The notes: generated by a model not told the origin, from the sequence alone. DNA of 49,292 bases from Actinomycetes bacterium (GCA_021809425.1 JAKBAA010000015.1:1-49292), one strand, 5' to 3'. Shown: positions 24,543-32,295, counted from the stretch's first letter. A program made the numbers and translations.

Positions 24543-25153
24543 TGGTCGCCTCCGACCTGGTGGCCGGCGCTGTCCTCGACCTGGACGGACGGGGACGGGG
24601 CGACGACGGTGGTGGAACCGTCCCCCGACGAGCGGTGGTCCCCCGACGGCTTGTGGCCGGTGACGGTGGTCGAAGGGGTCGAAGGGGTCGAAGGGGCCGA
24701 AGGGGCCGGCGGCAGCGTGGCCCGCGGCACGGTCGTCGCCGGCACGGTCCTTGCTGGCACCGTGGTCGCCGGCGCCGTCGTGGCGGGTGCGGTCGACGCC
24801 GGCCGGGTCGTCGCCGGTGTCGTGGCGGGCACGGTGGCGGTGCGCTTCGGCCGGGTCGTGGCGGTCCCCGCCGGGGACGTCCGGGCCGGCGGCGTCCGGG
24901 CCGGGGTGGCGCCGGGACGCCCGACCGTGGAGCCGGCGGGCACGGTCGTCGGGTGGACGGCCACCTCGAGCACGCCGGGCAGCGAGGTGGGCGGCGGGGC
25001 GGCCGTAGTGAGGAAGAGGGCGACGCCGGTGCCGAGCAGGGCGAGGAGGAGGCCGAGGAGACCGGTGGCGGGGGTGGCGCGCCCGGGCCGGCGGCGTCCG
25101 AGCCGGGGCCAGGGGGTCGGCCGGCGCGGGGTTGGTTGCACGTGGTTCATCAT
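24539..25153 (-). CDS. membrane-anchored Thr/Pro/Ala-rich protein
   Basis: No family recognised. The 204 residues comprise a basic N-terminus (PTPRRPTPWPRLGRRRPG), one membrane helix (about 28-48, GLLGLLLALLGTGVALFLTT), then an extracytoplasmic tail of Thr, Pro and Ala repeats (ATTAPATTVPARTVPATTVP type) and a Ser/Gly/His-rich end VGGDH. The composition suggests a wall-spanning or glycosylated stalk. Its ATG overlaps the ferredoxin stop codon (ATGA); a second ATG follows directly. It sits between redox genes and the kinase, so it may be a structural or sensor component of that system. Confidence 0.75.
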   Translation of the reverse strand: MMNHVQPTPRRPTPWPRLGRRRPGRATPATGLLGLLLALLGTGVALFLTTAAPPPTSLPGVLEVAVHPTTVPAGSTVGRPGATPARTPPARTSPAGTATTRPKRTATVPATTPATTRPASTAPATTAPATTVPARTVPATTVPRATLPPAPSAPSTPSTPSTTVTGHKPSGDHRSSGDGSTTVVAPSPSVQVEDSAGHQVGGDH

Positions 25154-25395
25154 CGTCCGCCGGCCCGGCGCCGTGGCGGCACCGGGGCGGTCGGCTCGAG
25201 GAGGAGGGCGCGTGCCGGGCAGGCGGCCACGGCGAGCCGGGCGCGGGTGTGCTCGCCGCGGGTGGTGAGCGGGGCGGGGTCGACGTGGGGGAACCCCCAC
25301 TGGTCGAGGGCGATGCGGTCGGGGCAGCGGAGGGCGCAGATGCCGTGGCCGGTGCAGGCGGCACCGTCGAGGCGGAGGCGGGCGGGGGTGGTCAC
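25150..25395 (-). CDS. ferredoxin (single Fe-S cluster type)
   Basis: An 81-residue electron carrier. The N-terminal TTPARLRLDGAACTGHGIC opens the fold. Cluster cysteines are in ACTGHGICALRCPD (C-x5-C-x3-C-P) and near the end in VAACPARALLLE. This is the pattern of small single-cluster 3Fe-4S/4Fe-4S ferredoxins that serve actinobacterial oxidoreductases. The GTG overlaps the upstream NuoF-like stop codon (GTGA), so it probably receives or donates electrons to that flavoprotein. Confidence 0.9.
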   Translation of the reverse strand: MTTPARLRLDGAACTGHGICALRCPDRIALDQWGFPHVDPAPLTTRGEHTRARLAVAACPARALLLEPTAPVPPRRRAGGR

Positions 25396-26765
25396 GGGCG
25401 TGGGCCGGCTGTCGCCGGCAGCGGGAAGCCGTCGACGGCCGGCGGGTGGGCGTGCCGTCGACGCCGCAGGCGGAGCTCGTCGTGGAAGGTCTCGAGGGCG
25501 CTCGAGGCGAGCAGGGCGACGCCCGACGGGTGGCCGCAGGCGCCGCGCCCGTCGACGGCGGCGACGAGCTGGTGGACCCGTCGCTCGTCGGCGCGGGTGG
25601 CGCCGGGGTCGGCGAGGGAGGCGAAGGCGTGGGCGAGGGCGGGCAGGCCGAGGAGGCACGGTCCGCACTGCCCGGCGGTCTGGCCGGCGAGGTAGGCGAG
25701 GAGGCGGGCGGTGGTGGCGAGGCCGCCGTGGTCGAGGCCGAGGACGGCGAGCAGCCCGCAACCGAGCGAGACGCCGGCAGCCGACAGGGCGCCGCGCTCG
25801 ACCGGCATCGCCCAGGCGACCTCGCCGTCCACCCAGGTCCCCTCGTAGCCGCCGACGAGGACCGCCCGCGGGGCGGCGTCGAGGCCGCCGACGGTGGCGA
25901 GGAGGCGGCCGAGCGGGATCGGGTCGACGACCTCGGCGACGAGGCCGGGGACGGCGACGTCGCCGGCGAGGGTCACGAGGTTCGAGCCGGGCTGGGCGGC
26001 GCTGCCGGCGGTGCGGAACCAGGCGGCGCCCGACCGGGCGAGGAGGGCCAGGTGGGCGACGGTCTCGACGTTGGAGACGAGGGTGGGCCGGCCGGCGACG
26101 CCGCGGGTTGCGACCGGGTGCGGCCGGCGGCTCGGAAGGGCGCCGGCGCCGTCGAGGTAGTTGACGACGGCGGTCGACTCGCCGGCGACATAGCGGGGTG
26201 GGGCGTCGACGAGCTGGACGTCGACCGGCAGCGGGCCACGTTCGGCGAGGGCCGCCTCGAGGGCGGCGGAGGCGGTCCGGTGGCGGCGGTGGAGGTAGAC
26301 GACGACGGCGCCCGCCCCGGTGGCCCGGGCAGCGACGAGGGCCCCGTCGAGGACGAGGTGTGGGCGCAGGGTGAGCAGGGTCCGGTCCTTCCGGCTGGCC
26401 GGCTCGCCTTCGGAGGCGTTGACGACGACGAGCGGCTGGCCGGCCGAGGTGGCGACGGCGGCGAGCTTGCGGGCGAGCGGGAACTGGCCGCCGCCGCGCC
26501 CGGTGAGGCCGCTCGCGGCGACCTCGGCGCGCAGGGCGCCAGGTGCCCGCCCGGCCAGCTGGAGGGGGCCCAGGCGGTCGAGGTGGCGGTCGAGGTGCTC
26601 GGGCCCCTCGGCGCGAGGCGGGCCGGCAAGGAGGCGGGTGTCCGGGCCGCCGGCCACGCCGAAGCGGCCGGGGGCGGTCGCCGGGTCGGGGCGCTCCGGG
26701 AGCGGACCGCGCCCGAGGCGCGGGATGGTTCCGCGGTGGTGGAGATGGGCGGGGCCGGTGGTCAT
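25392..26765 (-). CDS. NuoF-like NADH dehydrogenase flavoprotein (SLBB, Fe-S domain)
   Basis: A 457-residue protein related to NuoF/HoxF, predicted to take electrons from NAD(P)H through FMN. LTGRGGGQFPLARKLAA and VNASEGEPASRKDR correspond to the NADH/FMN site. YVAGESTAVVNYLDG and RPTLVSNVETVAHL are also NuoF-like. An SLBB region follows near residues 260-330. The C-terminal cluster motif is AGQTAGQCGPCLLG plus GACGHPSGVA. The first cysteine of the usual SCGxCxPC is absent, leaving three. Coupled to the ferric-reductase-like gene by ATGA and to the ferredoxin by GTGA. Confidence 0.9.
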   Translation of the reverse strand: MTTGPAHLHHRGTIPRLGRGPLPERPDPATAPGRFGVAGGPDTRLLAGPPRAEGPEHLDRHLDRLGPLQLAGRAPGALRAEVAASGLTGRGGGQFPLARKLAAVATSAGQPLVVVNASEGEPASRKDRTLLTLRPHLVLDGALVAARATGAGAVVVYLHRRHRTASAALEAALAERGPLPVDVQLVDAPPRYVAGESTAVVNYLDGAGALPSRRPHPVATRGVAGRPTLVSNVETVAHLALLARSGAAWFRTAGSAAQPGSNLVTLAGDVAVPGLVAEVVDPIPLGRLLATVGGLDAAPRAVLVGGYEGTWVDGEVAWAMPVERGALSAAGVSLGCGLLAVLGLDHGGLATTARLLAYLAGQTAGQCGPCLLGLPALAHAFASLADPGATRADERRVHQLVAAVDGRGACGHPSGVALLASSALETFHDELRLRRRRHAHPPAVDGFPLPATAGPRP

Positions 26766-27430
26766 GTCGGCTCCGGCAGGCGGGCGACGAGGCGGGAGGC
26801 GGCGAGGGCGGCGAGGACGGCGGCGCTCGCGACGTACAGGGCGCGCAATGCTGCCGTGTCGGTGCCGGCGAGGACCCCGTGGAGCCAGACCAGCACGAAC
26901 AGGGGGCCGGCCAGGTGGTGGAACGACCGCCAGTGCCGGGCGCCGAGCCGCCCGGCGAGGCGGGCGGTGGCGGTGATGGCGAGCAGGAGGGCCAGGGCGA
27001 CGACCCCGAGGGCGACGGCGCCGGTCCGGTAGTGGGACAGCCCGGGGACGACTGCCCCGAGCCAGCCGACCCCGGCGTAGCGGTCGCCGGCGAGGGCGAC
27101 GACGTGGGCGACCACGAGCGCCAGGGTGGTGGTGCCGAGGACGGCGTGGGCGCGAAGGAGCGACTCGGGGTGCAGGCCGAGCCGGTGGCGCCACGGGTGC
27201 CGGGCGACCAGGCCGAGGGCGACGAGGCCGGCGAGGGCGCCGTAGGAGGCGATCCCGAGGCTGCGTCCGGTGATCCAGGGCAGGTAGCGGGAGTGGAGGG
27301 TCGGGGCGACGGCCGCGGCGAGGGCGACGGCGCTCGTGCCGAGCAGGGCGACCGCCGCGAGGGCGGCGGCGAGATGGCTGAGCCGGTCTCGCCCGGTGGC
27401 GCCGGCCGGCAGGTTCAGTTGCGTTGCCAT
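26762..27430 (-). CDS. ferric-reductase-like transmembrane protein
   Basis: A 222-residue integral membrane protein with about six helices and no cytoplasmic flavin domain. The heme-binding histidines expected of the family are visible: one set in LLRAHAVLGTTTLALVVAHV and another in HWRSFHHLAGPLFVLVWLHG. It should carry electrons across the membrane through heme b. It lies between the ApbE gene (16-base overlap) and the NuoF-like gene (ATGA overlap), which fits NAD(P)H to NuoF-like/ferredoxin to heme to an extracytoplasmic acceptor. The acceptor is inference. Confidence 0.88.
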   Translation of the reverse strand: MATQLNLPAGATGRDRLSHLAAALAAVALLGTSAVALAAAVAPTLHSRYLPWITGRSLGIASYGALAGLVALGLVARHPWRHRLGLHPESLLRAHAVLGTTTLALVVAHVVALAGDRYAGVGWLGAVVPGLSHYRTGAVALGVVALALLLAITATARLAGRLGARHWRSFHHLAGPLFVLVWLHGVLAGTDTAALRALYVASAAVLAALAASRLVARLPEPT

Positions 27431-28479
27431 TGCAGGTACCGGTCCATCTCCTTCGTGGTGGTGACCCGACCGTCCTCGTCGACGGCGAGGGCGGCGAGGC
27501 CGTTGACGGTGGCGAGGCGGTGCAGGTTCCGGTGACCGGCGAGGAAGAGCGCCTTGGACCAGGTCTCGGCCACCGCCGCGTCCTCGGCGACCACGGTGAC
27601 GGCGAGCAGGCCGCCGTCACCGGGCCGGCCGGTGCGCGGGTCGATCAGGTGGTGGGCGGGCTGCCCGCCCGCCGTCCAGCGCCGGAGCCGGATCGACGAG
27701 GTGGCGACCGCCCGGTCGCGCAGCCCGAGCACGGCGATCGGCCCGCCGGCGGTGCCGGTGGCGGCCGGGTCCTCGACGCCGACGAGCCAGTCGCCGCCGC
27801 CGGGAGCGGTCCCCCCGCAGGCGCAGTCGCCACCGGCGTCGACGAGGTAGTCGGTCGTGGCGTCGGCGACGGCGGCTGCCGCCCAGCGGACGGCCAGGCC
27901 CTTGCCGATGCCGCCCAGGTCGATCGGGTGCCGGCCGAGGCGGACCTCGCACGTCTCGGGGCGGAGCCCCGGTCGGAACGGCCCGGCCGGTCCGGCCGAC
28001 CTTGCCGGTCCGGCCGACCTTGCCGGTCCGGACGGCCCGGACGGCCCGGACGAGCCAGCGGGCGGCGCAGCGGGCGCCTCGAGGTGGACGTCGGCGTGGC
28101 CGAAGGGGAGCGTCCGGTCGTAGCCGAGCGCCAGGAGCGCGTCGAGCACGCGGGGGTCGAACCGGCCGCCGGTGCGGTGGTGGGCGCGCTCGGCCTCGAC
28201 GACCGCCTCGAACAGGAGGGGCGGGACGACCTGCCAGCGGTCGGGGGCCCGGTTGAGCACCATGAGCGGGCTGTCGTCGCGGAACCGGGTGCAGGTGGCC
28301 TCGACGGTGCTGAGGACGCCGAGCGCTGCGGCGCCGGCCGCCTGGAGGGTCGGGAGGGTCGCGCTGTCGGTGACCGGGAGGCGGACGGTACAGCGTGTGG
28401 CCATCGCCACGCGCTCGAGCACCACCTCGTCGGGTGCGGTCACGGCCACCGGCGGCGGGGCCAGGTCAGGGGACGACAA
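27415..28479 (-). CDS. apbE: FAD:protein FMN transferase
   Basis: Covalently attaches FMN to a Ser/Thr of extracytoplasmic flavoproteins, using FAD and Mg2+. VAMATRCTVRL opens the fold. The FAD/metal motifs DLGGIGKGLAVR, YLVDAGGDCACGG, ATSSIRLRRW and HHLIDPRTGRP follow in order. A low-complexity insert (about residues 170-200) encoded by near-repeats interrupts the middle. No clear lipoprotein or Sec signal is visible after the likely start. The TTG at 28479 overlaps the upstream gene by 14 bases; GTG codons at 28449 or 28443 are alternatives. No FMN-binding-domain protein is encoded nearby. Confidence 0.88.
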   Translation of the reverse strand: MSSPDLAPPPVAVTAPDEVVLERVAMATRCTVRLPVTDSATLPTLQAAGAAALGVLSTVEATCTRFRDDSPLMVLNRAPDRWQVVPPLLFEAVVEAERAHHRTGGRFDPRVLDALLALGYDRTLPFGHADVHLEAPAAPPAGSSGPSGPSGPARSAGPARSAGPAGPFRPGLRPETCEVRLGRHPIDLGGIGKGLAVRWAAAAVADATTDYLVDAGGDCACGGTAPGGGDWLVGVEDPAATGTAGGPIAVLGLRDRAVATSSIRLRRWTAGGQPAHHLIDPRTGRPGDGGLLAVTVVAEDAAVAETWSKALFLAGHRNLHRLATVNGLAALAVDEDGRVTTTKEMDRYLQWQRN

Positions 28480-29047
28480 CGCTCGCCCCGGTGGTGGCGT
28501 GGGTGGTCGGCGCGGCCGCCGGGACGGAGAGGCTGGAGGCCGACGGGAGGGCGGGCAGGCTCGGGAGGGACACGCTCGGGGGCGCCCCGCCGCTGCTGCT
28601 GCCGTGGTCACCTCCCGTGCCGCCACCACTGTCGCCGCCGGCCGACCGGGCGAGGGCGGCCTGGGCCTGGGCGAGGGCGGTGATCGCCCTTCGGTCGGCG
28701 GCGAGGGTCTGGGAGATCCGGTTGAGGGTGGCGGCCGAGGTGCCCGTGGATGGGGCGGGGCTGGCGGCGCCGGCGGTCGGGGTCACGCCGGTGGTGGCGG
28801 CCGGGACGGCCGGGACGGTCCCTGCGACGAAGCGGTCGGCGGCGCCGGCGAGGGCGAGGACGGAGGCGCCGGCGAGCGCCGCCGGCAGGATCCGCCGCCG
28901 GGTCCGCTGGCGGGCCTCGGTCCGTTGAGCGAGGGTGCGAGCCTGGGCGCGGCGGTCACCGGCGGCGAGCAGGTCGTCGGGGGGGACGACCGGGCCGGTC
29001 GTGTCGGCCGTCCCTTCGTCGGCGTGACGCGAGGCGGTGTGGTGCAT
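28466..29047 (-). CDS. membrane-anchored low-complexity protein in the redox operon
   Basis: No family recognised. The 193 residues comprise a charged cytoplasmic N-terminus with a short helical stretch (DRRAQARTLAQRTEARQRTRRR), one membrane helix (ILPAALAGASVLALAGAADRF, about 54-74), a short heptad-like segment (LNRISQTLAADRRAITALAQAQAAL), then a Gly/Ser/Pro-rich tail ending HATTGASVVVP. The C-terminal TTGAS resembles the core [ST]GA[ST] of ApbE flavinylation sites, but the upstream Asp is missing. One-base overlap (TGATG) with the upstream coiled-coil gene, and a 14-base overlap with apbE. Confidence 0.72.
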   Translation of the reverse strand: MHHTASRHADEGTADTTGPVVPPDDLLAAGDRRAQARTLAQRTEARQRTRRRILPAALAGASVLALAGAADRFVAGTVPAVPAATTGVTPTAGAASPAPSTGTSAATLNRISQTLAADRRAITALAQAQAALARSAGGDSGGGTGGDHGSSSGGAPPSVSLPSLPALPSASSLSVPAAAPTTHATTGASVVVP

Positions 29048-29571
29048 CAGTGGTCACCTCCGCCGCTGCTCGACCCGTCGCCGCCGTCGCCCTGGTAGGG
29101 GCGGCTGGGCGCGGCGACGGCCGCCGAACGGGCGGCCCGCAGGGTGGCGGCCTCGCGCTGGAGCGTGGCGCTGTCGGCCGCCAGGGCGGTGGCGCGGGCG
29201 TTCAGCTGTGCGGCCTCGCCGGCGAGTTGCTGCTGCTCGGCGGCGAGCTGGGACCGTTCGGCGGCAAGGCGGGTCTCGCCGGCCCGCAGCGCTTGCGCCG
29301 ACGAGGTGGTGATGGCGGCGCGGGTGGCGCCGATGGTTCGGCTCAGCCCGTCGGCCTCGGCGACGAGGTGAGCGACCGCCGCCTCCTCGGCGCCGGGCGG
29401 CGCCGCCTGGGCGGGGCCGGCCGGTGAGCCGGCTGGGGCGGGGCCGGACCGGACGGCGACGGCCGCCCGGGCGGCGCCGGCGCGCGGGGGCGATCCGGGC
29501 GCGAGCACGGCGGCGGCGACGGCGGCGAGGGCGACGGTGCTGGCGGCTGCGATCCATCCGACGACCTTCAT
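29047..29571 (-). CDS. membrane-anchored coiled-coil protein, first gene of the redox operon
   Basis: No family recognised. 174 residues: MKVVGWIAAASTVALAAVAAAVLA is a signal anchor. After a Pro/Ala linker, residues 70-150 form a regular Ala-rich heptad coiled coil (RLAAERSQLAAEQQQLAGEA and onward), ending in a Gly/Ser-rich GDGGDGSSSGGGDH. The ATG at 29571 has GGAAGGGAG about six bases upstream. Coiled coil plus anchor suggests a scaffold on the outer face of the membrane. Confidence 0.75.
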   Translation of the reverse strand: MKVVGWIAAASTVALAAVAAAVLAPGSPPRAGAARAAVAVRSGPAPAGSPAGPAQAAPPGAEEAAVAHLVAEADGLSRTIGATRAAITTSSAQALRAGETRLAAERSQLAAEQQQLAGEAAQLNARATALAADSATLQREAATLRAARSAAVAAPSRPYQGDGGDGSSSGGGDH

Positions 29572-29598
29572 GCGGGCTCCCTTCCGGCGTCTCGACGC

Positions 29599-29670
29599 TG
29601 TGGATGTGGGAGCAGTATCGGCACGGACCCTGGCCGGTCGATGAGCCGGCGATGAGCATTCGCTCATCGC
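29599..29670 (-). promoter_or_regulatory. redox operon promoter with upstream palindrome
   Basis: On the minus strand TCGACC and GATACT, 16 bases apart, are a possible -35/-10 pair about 30-50 bases before the first redox gene. Just upstream is the perfect palindrome GCGATGAGC-ATTC-GCTCATCGC (29649-29670), with a further direct copy TCGATGAGC at 29638-29646. It is a candidate operator for the regulator encoded at the operon's end, or a hairpin ending the NYN gene transcript. Confidence 0.4.
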
Positions 29671-29715
29671 CTGGTGGCGTCACCGGGCACGGCGCCACGC
29701 CGCCTGGTGTGGCGG

Positions 29716-30156
29716 TCAGCCCGGCTTCGGGCGGTCCGGGCGGTCCGGGCGGCCGGGGCGGCCGGGGCGGTCCAAGCGGCCGGGGCCGTCGAGGCGGTCG
29801 AGGAGCCAGCGGGGGCCGGTGCAGGTCGCCCCGGTGCGGGCCAGGCGGTCGCGCAGCGCCCGGTCGGCCGTCACGACGAGGACCGGGTGGGCGCCGGCGA
29901 CGGCGGCGGCAGCGAGGTCGACGAGGGCGTCGTCGCCGCTGCCGGTGGCGTGGACGACGCGTAGGTCGCCGCCGGTCCCCTCGGGAGCACCGGCCCGGGC
30001 GGCGCCCTCGAGGACGACGACGGCCGGTCCGTCGAGGCGTCCGGCAGCGAGGGCGAGGCGGAGGGCGTCGACGAGGCGGGCGGCCGCTGCCGGCCGGTCG
30101 CGCCACCAGCCGTCGGGTCGGGCACCGACGACGTTGGCGGCGTCGACGAGCAGCAT
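29716..30156 (-). CDS. NYN/PIN-like ribonuclease domain protein
   Basis: A 146-residue protein of the NYN family of PIN-fold RNases. MLLVDAANVVGARPDGW contains the first acidic residue, VVHATGSGDDALVDLAAAA the central Asp pair, and VLVVTADRALRDRL the last Asp site. RNA cleavage is expected. The C-terminal 30 residues are Arg/Pro/Asp/Gly repeats (DRPGRPGRPDRP), encoded by repetitive DNA at about 29725-29790. The ATG at 30156 has AAGG about eight bases upstream. The large hairpin at 30289 lies in its upstream region. Confidence 0.8.
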   Translation of the reverse strand: MLLVDAANVVGARPDGWWRDRPAAAARLVDALRLALAAGRLDGPAVVVLEGAARAGAPEGTGGDLRVVHATGSGDDALVDLAAAAVAGAHPVLVVTADRALRDRLARTGATCTGPRWLLDRLDGPGRLDRPGRPGRPDRPDRPKPG

Positions 30157-30288
30157 CGGGGAACCCTTGCACGGCGACGGGCTGGCTGCCCGGCGGGCGG
30201 GTGGCGGGGCTGGTCGAGGCGGCCCGGTGGACCTGGCGCAACGGCAGGCCGGGTTGCACTCAACTTCTGGCGGAGACGGCCGTAGAGA

Positions 30289-30355
30289 GTGGTGGAGCCG
30301 TGCTGCCGACGGTCGCCATCTCCCCCCGTGGCGGGCCGTCGGCAGGCTCCGCCAC
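30289..30355. ncRNA. large three-tier hairpin, possible structured RNA or terminator
   Basis: GTGGTGGAGC (30289-30298) and CTGCCGACGG (30303-30312) pair with CCGTCGGCAG (30336-30345) and GCTCCGCCAC (30346-30355). This gives a 20-bp stem with one wobble and a four-base bulge. Inside the loop CGCCA (30314-30318) pairs with TGGCG (30329-30333). The 288-base gap 30157-30444 otherwise holds no gene. It lies downstream of the small secreted-protein gene and upstream of the NYN gene, both on the minus strand. Confidence 0.45.
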
Positions 30356-30444
30356 GCGAGCGCCCGGTTGGGCCGGATCCGCCGGCGTGGTGGGCCACCC
30401 GGCGGGGCGCGGCGGCGACGGCCGGCCCCGCCGGAGGCCCTTGC

Positions 30445-30819
30445 TCAGCCGATCGTCCCGGTTCCGGTGGCGCCGCTGGCCGGTGCGGTGCTCCCCGAGC
30501 CGCTGGAGGACCCGCTGCCGGTGGAGTCGTTCGGGCAGTGATGGGTCGCCGAGCCCGTGCCGGTCGATCCGGTACCGGTCGATCCCGTGCCCGTCGACGA
30601 CGAGCTGGAGCCGGAGGAGGTCGAGCCGGATCCCGACGCGATGGTGACGGTGGCACCGGGGTTGGCGGGGCTGGTGGTGGCGGCGGTGAGCCCGGCGAGG
30701 CTCGTCGCCGAGGCGGCCGGGGTGAGGGCGGCGGCGATGCCGAAGCCGCCGCTGGCGGCGGCGACGCCGATGGCGCCGGCAGCGGCGAGGCGGCGGGCGG
30801 TGAGGAGGGGATGCGGCAT
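30445..30819 (-). CDS. small secreted Ser/Gly/Thr-rich protein
   Basis: No family recognised. 124 residues: a basic N-terminus and hydrophobic segment (LAAAGAIGVAAASGGFGIAA) form a signal peptide with likely cleavage after ASA near residue 38. The mature part is dominated by Ser, Gly and Thr, with a single distinctive patch ATHHCPND (His-His-Cys) that could bind metal or form an intermolecular disulfide. The C-terminus contains SGAT. The ATG at 30819 has AAGGAG about seven bases upstream, so it is well expressed if transcribed. Confidence 0.78.
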   Translation of the reverse strand: MPHPLLTARRLAAAGAIGVAAASGGFGIAAALTPAASATSLAGLTAATTSPANPGATVTIASGSGSTSSGSSSSSTGTGSTGTGSTGTGSATHHCPNDSTGSGSSSGSGSTAPASGATGTGTIG

Positions 30820-31029
30820 GGTCGTTCTCCTTCGGGAGGTGGGGGGAACCGGCGTTGTCGGCCGGCGGGGCCAGCATGTCGGGCTCGTCTTGGAGGAGGC
30901 TCCGAGGCGGCTGGGGAAGGGGTGTGTCTTGGGTGGGGCGGTGGCCGTGCGGCTCGCCAGGGCGGGACGGCCTGGGTACGCTCCGTCGGCCGGGCACCAC
31001 TGGGGGGCCGCGGCGAGGGGGTGGTCGTG

Positions 31030-32148
31030 GTGAGGACGCGTGGCGCCGTCGTGACGAAGGCGCCGGGGGCCTACGAGGTCGTCGACCTCGAGCTTGACGA
31101 CCCCCGGCAGGGCGAGATCCGCATCAAGCTGGTGGCGACGGGGTTGTGCCACTCGGACGACCACGTGGCGACCGGGGACATCCCGGTGCCGGTGTACCCG
31201 ATCTGCGGCGGCCACGAGGGGGCCGGGGTGGTCGAGGCGGTGGGTCCGTCGACACCCGGGTTCGAGGTGGGCGACCACGTGGTGACGTCGTTCCTGCCGG
31301 GGTGCGGTCGGTGCCGGTGGTGCGCCTCGGGGATGCAGAACCTGTGCGATCTCGGGGCGAACGCCCTGATCGGGACGCGGCTGACCGACCCGACGAGCCA
31401 CCGGATGCACCTGCTCGACGGGTCGCCGGTGGCCCAGATGTGCGGGCTGGGGACGTTCGCCGAGCACACGACGGTGGACGTGAACTCGGCGGTGAAGGTC
31501 GGCAAGGACCTGCCGCTCGACCGGGTGTGCCTGCTGTCGTGCGCCGTCGGCACCGGGTTCGGGTCGGTGGCCAACATGGCGGCGGTCGAGCCGGGCGACA
31601 CGGTGATCGTGATGGGGACGGGCGGGGTCGGCATGAACGCCGTCCAGGGGGCGGCGGCGTCGGGGGCGACCCACGTGGTGGCGGTCGACCCGGTGGCCTT
31701 CAAGCGGGAGGTGGCGCTGCGGCTGGGGGCCACCCACGCCTTCGCCCACATCGACGAGGCGGCCGACTTCGCCCGGAGCGTGACGAACGGCCAGGGAGCG
31801 GACGCCACGATCGTGACGGTCGGGGTGATCACGGGCGAGCACGTCGCCCAGGCGCTCGCCTCGATCGGCAAGGCCGGGACGGTCGTCGTGACCGCGCTCG
31901 GCAGCGGGCCGGACATCGGCATCCCGGTGTCGCTCGGCGAGCTGACGACCTACCAGAAGCGGATCCAGGGAGCGCTGTTCGGCGGGTCGCGGCCGAGCTC
32001 GGACATCCTGCGCCAGGCCCAGATGTACCGGGAGGGCAAGCTCAAGCTGGACGAGCTGATCACCGCCGAGTACTCGCTCGACGAGGTGGCCAAGGGCTAC
32101 GAGGACTTGCATGCCGGGAAGAACATCCGGGCGATCATCCGCTTCTAG
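31030..32148 (+). CDS. NDMA-dependent (zinc-type) alcohol dehydrogenase
   Basis: A 372-residue medium-chain dehydrogenase, best matched by memory to the actinobacterial NDMA-dependent class with tightly bound nicotinamide cofactor. That class is usually linked to mycofactocin, and no mycofactocin genes are in the window. Catalytic zinc ligands are in GLCHSDDH and GGHEGAGVV. Structural zinc cysteines are in PGCGRCRWCASGMQNLCDLG. The nucleotide fold is VIVMGTGGVGMNAVQGA. Four GTG codons occur close together; the one at 31030 fits homology. The large upstream extension in frame is not homologous. Confidence 0.92.
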   Translation: MRTRGAVVTKAPGAYEVVDLELDDPRQGEIRIKLVATGLCHSDDHVATGDIPVPVYPICGGHEGAGVVEAVGPSTPGFEVGDHVVTSFLPGCGRCRWCASGMQNLCDLGANALIGTRLTDPTSHRMHLLDGSPVAQMCGLGTFAEHTTVDVNSAVKVGKDLPLDRVCLLSCAVGTGFGSVANMAAVEPGDTVIVMGTGGVGMNAVQGAAASGATHVVAVDPVAFKREVALRLGATHAFAHIDEAADFARSVTNGQGADATIVTVGVITGEHVAQALASIGKAGTVVVTALGSGPDIGIPVSLGELTTYQKRIQGALFGGSRPSSDILRQAQMYREGKLKLDELITAEYSLDEVAKGYEDLHAGKNIRAIIRF

Positions 32149-32295
32149 CGGGGCGGCTCCCCGATCGCGTCCCGCCGGTCCCCTCCCCTCCCGTTTCCGT
32201 CCCCTCCCCCCGCTCGGTGCGGGTCGGTCCGCCGGCCGAGCCGGGCGAGGGGGTGGCCGGAACGTTGCGGGGCGTGACGGCAGCAGGATGCCAGC

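Noticed and set aside
30289..31029. N-terminal extension of the alcohol dehydrogenase
   Set aside because: The extension is antisense to the small secreted-protein gene, and the 372-residue form matches family length.
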